A stretch of 20,913 bases of DNA from a virus. Both the position numbers and the translations under genes were made by a program. The notes below the pieces were generated by a model. It saw only the letters and a program-made list of their open reading frames with translations, did not search any database and was not told where the DNA came from. The stretch lies in IMG/VR virus record IMGVR_UViG_3300048836_000593, positions 1 through 20,913 of that record; one strand, written 5' to 3'. Shown here piece by piece: positions 15,135 to 20,913 of the stretch. Numbering within the stretch: position 1 is the stretch's first letter; each line of letters starts with the position of its first letter.

Positions 15135-15546
15135 TCGTTTGCTCAGCTTGGATTGACGGCTCGACGCGAACGACGATACCAATCGCTTGAATGCGAGTGA
15201 TGTAGTTCGCCAACGTGATCGGGTCGCCGTCGTAATCGTTCTCTGGCAACACATCACGATTGATCGCAGCCGGACCGCGAACAAGCGCGGGCAGTTTGCG
15301 CGACTCACCATCAGCGAGCACCGCATGCTCCAGCAAGATCGCGTCAGTGTTTGCGATGTTCGCCGCGATGACCGGAACCGCAGTGCGCGCATCAAGCGTG
15401 CCCGCGAGATCAAGCGGATGACCAACGACAAGGGCGATTTCAGCACCCGTATTATTGGTAATCGTGACGCTCTCGCGAGAGAGCATTGCGTTTTCTTCGG
15501 ACTTCAACAAGTCACCGATGGTGACCGGCTTTTCGTACAGAGTCAT
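15130..15546 (-). CDS. Head decoration protein (lambda gpD/gp33-like)
   Basis: ATG at 15546 has GGAG ten bases upstream and gives 138 aa; a TTG two codons earlier is possible. The sequence has SRESVTITNNTGAEIALVVG and NTDAILLEHAVLADG, with KLPALVRGPAAINRDVL after it. This resembles the phage head-decoration/stabilisation family, in which this small beta-rich protein binds the surface of the expanded capsid. It sits directly between the protease and the capsid gene, the expected position. Related Mu-type phages encode a similar small protein here, so the exact subfamily is open. Confidence 0.85.
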   Translation of the reverse strand: MTLYEKPVTIGDLLKSEENAMLSRESVTITNNTGAEIALVVGHPLDLAGTLDARTAVPVIAANIANTDAILLEHAVLADGESRKLPALVRGPAAINRDVLPENDYDGDPITLANYITRIQAIGIVVRVEPSIQAEQTT

Positions 15547-15581
15547 CTTCAATAGTCTCCACCAGTGGAATGAAACACAAA

Positions 15582-15593
15582 GGTCTGCCTAGG
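15582..15593 (-). repeat. Junction repeat copy 2, CCTAGGCAGACC
   Basis: On the minus strand CCTAGGCAGACC lies 4 bases after the protease stop. A TTCCACT follows at 15570-15564. It differs from copy 1 by one base of 12. Shorter CCTAGG copies sit at 14059-14064 and 12088-12093. Confidence 0.6.
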
Positions 15594-15597
15594 AACC

Positions 15598-16128
15598 TTA
15601 GCGGCGTTTGGCTGCTTCCGCCGCGCGACGCTCTGCATCGCGAATGAGACCATTGTTCGTGGCAGAGTCGCCACTGTCATTGCCGTGCGACAAGCGCAAC
15701 GCTTGCGCGCCCGTCTTGCCTTTGAGACTGATGACAGGTTCGTTCGCTTTCGCGAGTTCATGCCACCCGTCAAAGCCGTCATCGGCCTTACCTGCAAGTG
15801 AGAGTTTCAGCGACACGTCGCCGGTGAACTTCTTCTTCGCCGCGGCGGCGACAGCAGGTGTGATACGACCTTCACCGACGAGCGCATCGATTTTCATCGT
15901 GCGGTTGTCGCGCATGAGGTTGACGAGCGAAGCGGCGACGGGCGCCTCTTCTTCTTCTTCGTCTTCAGGATCGACTTCGCCGCCTTCGAGCTCAGTGACC
16001 TTCTTCGTTAAGTCTTCAACCTGGCGCGTCAGATCGCTGAACGCCGAAACGATCGCAGCTTCAAGCTCCGCCTCTTCCTTGTCAGCGACAGGAATCGACA
16101 GCTTTTCAGCAAGAGAGCTAAGTGACAT
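15598..16128 (-). CDS. Nested in-frame scaffold protein from internal start
   Basis: An internal in-frame ATG at 16128 (Met168 of the protease) begins MSLSSLAEKLSIP and has GGAG nine bases upstream at 16141-16138. Translation from it would give a 176-aa scaffold without the protease domain. Phage lambda (Nu3 inside C) and Mu (Z inside I) use this same arrangement. Evidence here is the well-placed Shine-Dalgarno and the domain boundary. Expression is not shown. Confidence 0.6.
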   Translation of the reverse strand: MSLSSLAEKLSIPVADKEEAELEAAIVSAFSDLTRQVEDLTKKVTELEGGEVDPEDEEEEEAPVAASLVNLMRDNRTMKIDALVGEGRITPAVAAAAKKKFTGDVSLKLSLAGKADDGFDGWHELAKANEPVISLKGKTGAQALRLSHGNDSGDSATNNGLIRDAERRAAEAAKRR

Positions 16129-16629
16129 AATCTTCTTCTCCACAAGTGACGCGACGATAGGCTTAAAGGGTTCGAGGCCAGGAATCACTGGGTAGTTCGT
16201 TAGCGCGACATGTCGGATGGGTTTGAACCACGTGCGGCCTTTCCCATCTTTGAATGATCCCGGCACAAAGATGCTAACATCAGACGACTTAGCCAACTTT
16301 GCAGCATCAGCATCACGAAAGCGAATGCCCAAGAACAAAGCTTGCTTGCCCTTGGAGTTAACGCCGACGCGTGAACGAAACACTTGACCGCGATTGTCCT
16401 CGGTATTCTCAGTATGACGCAAAGGAACTGGGATGCCCACACCTTCACTTAGCATCTTCGTGACTGTGTCATGCCAGTGCATGATTAAGTCTTCGTCAAC
16501 GCTGAACGCGGTGTCGGGAGTCTCAAAGTAATCACTCTCGTAGATTACTTCTTTCTCCCACTCAAGCGGGTCATCGAGTTGCTTTGCCCAAGCAGTCGAT
16601 AACTTGTACACCATGTTCTTTGACATCAT
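15598..16629 (-). CDS. Mu gpI-like prohead protease with C-terminal scaffold
   Basis: The 343-aa protein has two parts. Residues about 40-160 resemble Mu gpI-type prohead proteases: IPVPLRHTENTEDNRGQV at 66-83 with candidate catalytic His72, SSDVSIFVPG at 115-124 with candidate Ser119, and HVALTNYPVIPGLEPF at 140-155. Residues 168-343 are an acidic, Ala-rich coiled-coil segment (LTRQVEDLTKKVTELEGG, then an acidic run), as expected of a scaffold. Start is ATG 16629 or ATG 16626, both downstream of GGAGAGG. It follows the gpF-like gene and precedes the decoration gene. The His/Ser catalytic pair is inferred from position, not from structure. Confidence 0.87.
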   Translation of the reverse strand: MMSKNMVYKLSTAWAKQLDDPLEWEKEVIYESDYFETPDTAFSVDEDLIMHWHDTVTKMLSEGVGIPVPLRHTENTEDNRGQVFRSRVGVNSKGKQALFLGIRFRDADAAKLAKSSDVSIFVPGSFKDGKGRTWFKPIRHVALTNYPVIPGLEPFKPIVASLVEKKIMSLSSLAEKLSIPVADKEEAELEAAIVSAFSDLTRQVEDLTKKVTELEGGEVDPEDEEEEEAPVAASLVNLMRDNRTMKIDALVGEGRITPAVAAAAKKKFTGDVSLKLSLAGKADDGFDGWHELAKANEPVISLKGKTGAQALRLSHGNDSGDSATNNGLIRDAERRAAEAAKRR

Positions 16630-16655
16630 ACCTCTCCACCAATAATTATACCGAC

Positions 16656-17525
16656 TTACAGCGCTCTTGTACTAAAGACTCGCCCTGGGTTAAACTCAAA
16701 ACCTCGGTCAGGCAACACAGGTGTACCATCACCTAAGAGCGACGGTGGTTTCACAGCGCGTTCTGGCTCAAAGACTGGGATCACTTGACATCGACAATTC
16801 CAACCATTAGGCGGCCAGAAGCGTTCCCAGAAAGGATCATCCTTCGGCAGCGTCACGCCATCAAGCGCTAAGTGCGTCTCGCGCGTGCGATCATCACCAA
16901 CTGCCGAATATGTGTATCCCCATAAGATCTCTTGGATGTCAGGGTCTTGATCAGCTTCCCAGCGACCCGCTCCATATGCCAGCTGGGTCTGTGTGCGGAA
17001 AATCGTTTCCAGTTGAAACTCATTCTTGGGCGTAAGGCCGAGCTTATCAAATTGTGCATAGAGAACCTTCTTCGCGTCGCCTACTGTCGCGCCTTCAGCA
17101 ATCAACTCAAAGATCGACTGACGCAACACTGCCTCAGTCTTGTCACTTACATCCTGCAAGATACGAAGAGCTTGCGTTTGATACTGCGCTTGCAGCGATC
17201 GCAGGTTCAGCCCAAGTAAGTTGCTGTACTTCTTGAGTACAGCATCAAACACGCTTAGCTGTAAGCCAGGTTGAGCTTTACGAGCAAGCGTGCGTTCTTC
17301 ATAAGCACCAAGCAAATGCGTCACAAGCATCGCGTCGCGTAGAGTAGGCGTCATCCCATTGATGATCGCCGCGCGTATCTCTGGAGTATAAGACCCGCTC
17401 GCATAAGACTGTAAAGCGATGCGACGAATGCGAATGCTTAAGCGCTTAGTGAATAGGACTCCACGAACTTGAATTCGTCGAAGCTCAGCAAGCGCGCGTT
17501 GCGTATGTAGTAGTCTACGACTCAT
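16656..17525 (-). CDS. Minor head protein, SPP1 gp7/Mu gpF family
   Basis: The 289-aa protein carries the conserved C-terminal signature of this head morphogenesis family: ETIFRTQTQLAYGAGRW near 173-189, DDRTRETHLALDG at 211-223, and PPNGWNCRCQVIPV at 238-251, with Cys244 and Cys246. The N-terminal half is helical and basic. These proteins associate with the portal and enter the head interior in related phages. It starts in an 11-base overlap with the upstream gene. The portal and terminase genes that usually precede it are outside the window or displaced by the right-hand structural genes. Confidence 0.92.
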   Translation of the reverse strand: MSRRLLHTQRALAELRRIQVRGVLFTKRLSIRIRRIALQSYASGSYTPEIRAAIINGMTPTLRDAMLVTHLLGAYEERTLARKAQPGLQLSVFDAVLKKYSNLLGLNLRSLQAQYQTQALRILQDVSDKTEAVLRQSIFELIAEGATVGDAKKVLYAQFDKLGLTPKNEFQLETIFRTQTQLAYGAGRWEADQDPDIQEILWGYTYSAVGDDRTRETHLALDGVTLPKDDPFWERFWPPNGWNCRCQVIPVFEPERAVKPPSLLGDGTPVLPDRGFEFNPGRVFSTRAL

Positions 17526-18234
17526 CAGTTACAACTTGTGGGAAGGTGGCACGAGCATGCGCAGGCATGTTAAGACGAATCGCGCCACGCTTAACGCGAT
17601 AAGCCCACTGCATCACTTCTTCTTTGTGAGCAGACACATTGTTAAGCGCACTCTCCGAATCCTCGATGCCGCGTGACTCGTATAAGAACACGCCTGCGAG
17701 ACGCGCAGTCGCATCAACGATTGAATTGTCGTACGGCATCTCAAACGGCAGCGTGTACGGCCCACCTTGCAGGAGCTCGTCAAGCTTACGCGATGCACGG
17801 TGTAATGCCCACGCCTTACGACGTCGAATCGTCGCGTCTTCATTATCGTTGTCTAAGTCAGCCCACTTGTTGACATTCGACCGACCAAAGACATCGTAGA
17901 GTGCGCGGCAGTTAGCGTAGACGTCCGGCCCGAAGAAAGGCAGGTTAGCAACCGCAGTATACGTCTCCTCGATTGACGCCGCATACGGTGTGACTCCGCG
18001 TATCCACGACGCCTCCATTGTAACGAGATAATCGTCGTCCTCGATTAGACCCGCGGTTGCTGGAAGAACGTACTTGTAGACGCCATCAGAGTCCTCTACG
18101 TACTCCATTGCTTCATCGTCGATGATGCCATAGATACTGATGAGAACTGTCGCGTCGTTTACGTAGCCTTCTTCGTCCTTAAGGCCAGACAAGAAAAGCG
18201 TGTTCACTTGGCCAACGTATAGCTCACACCCCAT
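17515..18234 (-). CDS. Connector-like protein with N-terminal Ig-like domain
   Basis: The 239-aa protein has two parts. Residues 1-90 are beta-rich (VNTLFLSGLKDEEGYVNDATVLISIYG) and look like a BppU-type or Ig-like domain. Residues about 105-230 are helical (CRALYDVFGRSNVNKWADL, then ASRKLDELLQGGPYTLPFEM and IVDATARLAGVFLYESRG). The second part resembles DUF1320/gp36-type head-tail connectors, which carry a helical bundle with a LxxLAxxxALYxL core. It overlaps the genes on both sides by 11 bases. In Mu-like order such a connector comes after the capsid; here it precedes the gpF-like gene. The family call is moderately sure. Confidence 0.78.
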   Translation of the reverse strand: MGCELYVGQVNTLFLSGLKDEEGYVNDATVLISIYGIIDDEAMEYVEDSDGVYKYVLPATAGLIEDDDYLVTMEASWIRGVTPYAASIEETYTAVANLPFFGPDVYANCRALYDVFGRSNVNKWADLDNDNEDATIRRRKAWALHRASRKLDELLQGGPYTLPFEMPYDNSIVDATARLAGVFLYESRGIEDSESALNNVSAHKEEVMQWAYRVKRGAIRLNMPAHARATFPQVVTDES

Positions 18235-19798
18235 CTTGCTGGCCTCCTAATCGCTGTTGCGCTTGCTGCATTGAAATGTTAACTTGAGACGACCCGTTCA
18301 CTGCAGGCTGCTCGATTAGAATTATACCTTCAGCGTGAACTTGAATTGTCACAGGCCCAACAAACGTTGCGCTCGCGCTGAGTATCTGAGCTGCCGCAAT
18401 CAGTGCAGCTACACCTGGCGCATCGAAGTTTGCGCTTGCATCAAGTATTTGTGCTGTGACTGTTAGGGCGCCCACCCCATCAAAGATAACTGTGCCACTA
18501 GCTGCAAGCGTTTGACTCGCAACCAGCAACGTCGCTTCGCCACTTGAAGTTGGCGCGATGTGCGTTGCGCTTACGTTTAGTATTTGCGCACTGACAGTAA
18601 GTGTGCCCTCCCCAGCGTATACGGGCACATCGAACTCAGCACTCGCGCTAAGTAACTGGCTCGTAACCACGAGTGTAGCCGTAGCTTGAAAGATTGCAGT
18701 AGCATGCGACGCGCTGGCGGTTAAAGTTTGCTGAGTGGCGCTTAAGCTGGCTTCACTTGAGTAAACCGGCGCGGTGAATGTCGCGCTGGCGGCGAGCTGG
18801 GCGGCGGCGGCCGTGAGGTTCGCTGTGGCCGTATAGACCGGATCGTCAAAGGCCGCGGAAGCGGCCAAGGTTTGCGAACTCGCGGCGAGCGTTGCGTCAC
18901 CGGTGTAGCTGGGCGCAACATGCGACGCGCTCGCGGCCAGGGTTTGCGAAGTCGCTGTCAGTGCTGCCGCGGCGGTGAAGGTGCCGGCGTCGAATGTCGC
19001 TGATGCGGCCAGCGTTTGGCTAGTCGCGGCCAGCGCGGCCGAAGCAGTGTATGTCGGCGGCGTGTGCGAGGCGGAAGCTGCTAGTGATTGCGCGGTGGCG
19101 GTCAGTGTGGCGGTACCGGTCTTGGTGCCAGCGGCGAAGGTCGCGGAGGCGGAGAGGGTTTGCGAACTGGCGACCAGCGCGCCGGTGGCGGTGAAGGTGG
19201 TGACTTCCTCCCAAGTCACCACCAAACTCGCCGGAGCATACCCGCTCGTGTTCTCTATGGCGGCTATCCCAAAGCCTGCGCCGCTGACCGCGCTATCGCT
19301 GCGCACCCGCAAGAGAATCGAGTCGTCGAACCCAGGGCGGTTCACGACCTCTTGAATCGGGCCGCTAATATCCACCGTCGCCACTCGTTGGCCAGTTACA
19401 TGCACACCCACGTCGCCAGTCGCGGCGGCCGTTGTCCATGCCATCGAGGTAACTGCGCCGCCGGTTGGCATAGCGGCATCGTCTTCGTCGGCGGCATCGA
19501 TAGTGTAGGTGTCGCCGGTGAAATCAAAGTCGCCGTTCTGCGTGTAGTGGAGTACGGCGGACGTAATCGTCGCGCCTTGGGGAATCGAGACAGTGAACCT
19601 CAAGAGGCCGGCGTAGAAGTCGATACCAGCGTAGCCGACGTTGAGAGCTTCACCTGCATCGTATTCGGAGCCAACGAACTCGACGTAATCGGCATCGTCG
19701 GCTCCTACCAGAATGTGCCAGGTGGGCGAATACACCAACTCATGCACGCCGCCGCGTCCACCGTAAGCCAGTCCGAAAATGTCTGGAGAAGCAGGCAT
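18224..19798 (-). CDS. Surface/adhesin-like protein, DNRLRE-type domain plus 12 repeats
   Basis: The 524-aa protein starts 4 bases after the previous stop. Residues 40-197 form a beta-rich domain (RFTVSIPQGATITSAVLHYTQ, then SGPIQEVVNRPGFDDSILLRV) that resembles the DNRLRE-type domain of surface and adhesin proteins. Residues 201-483 hold twelve tandem repeats of about 24 residues with a core of L-x-A-x-x-Q-x-L-x-A-S-A. A short C-terminal tail follows. Such repeats may form an extended stalk. I infer a virion surface or tail-fibre-like role, but the gene lies upstream of the head genes, not near the tail tip. There is a marked GC break inside the repeats. Confidence 0.85.
   Translation of the reverse strand: MPASPDIFGLAYGGRGGVHELVYSPTWHILVGADDADYVEFVGSEYDAGEALNVGYAGIDFYAGLLRFTVSIPQGATITSAVLHYTQNGDFDFTGDTYTIDAADEDDAAMPTGGAVTSMAWTTAAATGDVGVHVTGQRVATVDISGPIQEVVNRPGFDDSILLRVRSDSAVSGAGFGIAAIENTSGYAPASLVVTWEEVTTFTATGALVASSQTLSASATFAAGTKTGTATLTATAQSLAASASHTPPTYTASAALAATSQTLAASATFDAGTFTAAAALTATSQTLAASASHVAPSYTGDATLAASSQTLAASAAFDDPVYTATANLTAAAAQLAASATFTAPVYSSEASLSATQQTLTASASHATAIFQATATLVVTSQLLSASAEFDVPVYAGEGTLTVSAQILNVSATHIAPTSSGEATLLVASQTLAASGTVIFDGVGALTVTAQILDASANFDAPGVAALIAAAQILSASATFVGPVTIQVHAEGIILIEQPAVNGSSQVNISMQQAQQRLGGQQDGV
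18350..19198 (-). repeat. Twelve tandem 24-residue (about 72-base) protein repeats
   Basis: Unit consensus is near TATATLTATSQTLAASATFD with a short variable end. The first unit has 26 residues, units two to nine have 24, and the last three have 23, 21 and about 21. The start of the array is GC-rich and the end is not, with a change near 18,770. Confidence 0.85.
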
Positions 19799-19802
19799 AA
19801 GG

Positions 19803-20471
19803 TTAAGGGGCGTCGGTGATCGTCACGTCCGCGGTTTCGCTGGTGTCGTCATTGGTGTGGCGCAGGCTCTCGCCCTTGCGAATCATGGATTCCCGCGCGT
19901 CAGGGTCTAGCAAGCCCTCGGGCAGGTAGACCACAAACGTGTCATCCGAGTCCGGCGCAGTATTCCAGTCGGGGGTAACACTCGCCTGTTGATTGCTGCC
20001 GTCGTAGTCGTCGATCATGCGCACTTCTAGCACGCTGTCGATGGTCGCGGCACAAATGCACCCGTTCCACATATCGTTACGAGAACCGGCTCCAGCATCG
20101 AGAGTGATATACCCAGCCGCGCCGCCTTGAGCCGTGCCAGATCGCAAGGGAACTAGCTTGCGAGGGTACAACGTGAGTATCGTCGTCTTCGCGCCAGTCG
20201 TCGATGTCTTGACGATGATGCTTACCACGTCGGCGGTCATTTCCGTGGCGGTCAACAGCAGATAGTACGTGCCGCTGCTAGTTGCGATCTCCGTGGCTTC
20301 GTTGGTGCAATCCGCGTAGGTGTCGCCGTTCTTGCTGACTTCGGAGTCGAGGCCAGAAGCCCCGCTGACCGGGTCGCCATCGGCATCCATGATCGGAAAG
20401 GTGAGTCCGAACGGCACGCCATAGACCGGGTAGGGCAAGGCATTGTTGCGAAGTGCGGTTTGTTCGGCCAT
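19803..20471 (-). CDS. Hypothetical structural protein with N-terminal beta domain
   Basis: The 222-aa protein starts at ATG 20471, three bases after the previous stop. Residues about 14-110 (VYGVPFGLTFPIMDADGDPV, then SSGTYYLLLTATEMTADVVSI) form a beta-sandwich pattern like that seen in BppU-type N-terminal domains of phage baseplate or structural proteins. The region around 118-185 (GAAGYITLDAGAGSRNDMWNGCI, then EVRMIDDYDGSNQQASV) is beta-rich with Asp and Gly. The rest is short and acidic. It is probably a virion protein, but I do not recognise a defined function. GC is higher than in the left two-thirds of the window. Confidence 0.75.
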   Translation of the reverse strand: MAEQTALRNNALPYPVYGVPFGLTFPIMDADGDPVSGASGLDSEVSKNGDTYADCTNEATEIATSSGTYYLLLTATEMTADVVSIIVKTSTTGAKTTILTLYPRKLVPLRSGTAQGGAAGYITLDAGAGSRNDMWNGCICAATIDSVLEVRMIDDYDGSNQQASVTPDWNTAPDSDDTFVVYLPEGLLDPDARESMIRKGESLRHTNDDTSETADVTITDAP

Positions 20472-20474
20472 GTG

Positions 20475-20913
20475 CTAATTCGCTAGTCGTGATTCGGGTT
20501 GAACAATTGACCGATTGGGAAGGATCAAGCCGTTTTGTGAATGTCGCCAGCGTCGGATGCCGGTTCCTGGCTGGTAGCCGCCGTGCGCGAAGGCAACGCC
20601 GCCCATGCGTTTGCGGGCTGGTTGACCGGACACGGCTTCAGTCCACCACACTGTTGCGCGGATGTGGTCGGCCGAAATGACGTTATTGGCGGTGGCAAAT
20701 CCATTTTTCGCTGCTATCCAACAACCGAAAGTGCTTGCGTTCACCTGCGAAGCTGTCCAGGTCGTATTCCACAACTCCGAACTGCCTCCGGCACTGCGAT
20801 AGACGTCATCTGATGTAGGTATCGCAGAAGTTGAGATCGCGGCATATCCAGCGTAACCCGATCCGTACAGATCGGTCACGTCGTAAGCTGCAAACACGCT
20901 CCCCGAGGCAGTT
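20475..20913 (-). CDS. C-terminal part of a beta-rich structural protein (5' end outside)
   Basis: The frame is open to the right edge: reading from position 20912 gives TASGSVFAAYDVTDLYG, so the GTG at 20897 is not a reliable start. The visible part is about 145 residues. It holds WNTTWTASQVNASTFGCWIA and DHIRATVWWTEA, a pattern of beta-sandwich domains found in phage and bacterial surface proteins. RMGGVAFAHGGYQPGTGIRRW follows, and the tail is basic. A tail fibre or other virion surface role is likely. Only the upstream sequence can settle its size and domains. Confidence 0.72.
   Translation of the reverse strand, partial: TASGSVFAAYDVTDLYGSGYAGYAAISTSAIPTSDDVYRSAGGSSELWNTTWTASQVNASTFGCWIAAKNGFATANNVISADHIRATVWWTEAVSGQPARKRMGGVAFAHGGYQPGTGIRRWRHSQNGLILPNRSIVQPESRLAN

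Noticed and set aside
15608-16195. Plus-strand 195-aa frame opposite the protease/scaffold
   Set aside because: The Ser-rich translation is the mirror of the acidic, Ala-rich scaffold codons on the minus strand.
16645-16650. TATAAT on the minus strand before the protease gene
   Set aside because: The sequence 17 bases upstream (AGTACA) matches the -35 consensus at only three of six positions, and the gene is in a tight operon.
18321-18326. TATAAT on the minus strand near the end of the repeat gene
   Set aside because: It lies in coding sequence and has no -35 hexamer at a suitable distance.
19088-19819. Plus-strand 243-aa frame opposite the repeat protein
   Set aside because: It is a by-product of high GC and repeats; the minus frame has a recognisable domain and repeats.
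1-20913. Defence systems, CRISPR arrays, reverse transcriptase or diversity-generating repeats
   Set aside because: No repeat-spacer array, template/variable repeat pair or defence-gene motif was seen on either strand.

Overview
The window looks like part of a tailed (siphovirus-type) bacteriophage or prophage genome. Every supportable gene lies on the minus strand, so transcription runs from high to low coordinates. Genes are packed tightly, with ATGA and TAATG overlaps at many junctions and no gene-free stretch above 100 bases. I see no tRNA, rRNA, CRISPR array, insertion sequence, integrase, terminase, portal, holin or endolysin. GC is about 50 percent over most of the window and clearly higher right of about 18.77 kb. 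A host cannot be fixed. The Ser/Pro-tract tail protein, the lipoprotein and the sulfotransferase fusion would fit an aquatic Gram-negative host such as a Planctomycete, but that is a low-confidence guess.

Layout in transcription order. (1) 20913-18224: three surface or structural proteins: a partial beta-rich protein, a 222-aa protein, and a DNRLRE-like domain followed by twelve 24-residue repeats. (2) 18234-14060: head module: connector-like protein, SPP1 gp7/Mu gpF-like minor head protein, Mu gpI-like protease with a probable nested scaffold, decoration protein, and lambda gpE-type major capsid protein. A strong intrinsic terminator follows. (3) 13999-9137: neck and tail module: gpG-like morphogenesis protein, tail-completion candidate, tail tube with two related halves, tail assembly chaperone with a -1 frameshifted long form, tape measure, and a tail protein. 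(4) 9137-5753: Ser/Pro-tract protein, lipoprotein, eight-Cys zinc-ribbon-like protein, and a GT25 glycosyltransferase fused to a sulfotransferase.

(5) A consensus sigma-70 promoter (5738-5710) starts a replication cluster: SNF2-family helicase, two small unknowns, and a protein with an acidic tail ending in Phe that may bind ssDNA. A hairpin terminator closes this unit. Beyond it, running off the left edge, is a large primase that no complete ORF reveals: CHC2 zinc finger, TOPRIM, a Cys-rich OB-like segment and a Walker A motif, which suggests an MCM/AAA+ helicase fused to a DnaG-type primase.

The observations most worth following up are the primase-helicase fusion, the GT25-sulfotransferase fusion, the tandem-duplicated tail tube, the hidden frameshift product, the nested scaffold, the composition break inside the repeat array, and the repeated CCTAGGCAG-type leaders between head genes.
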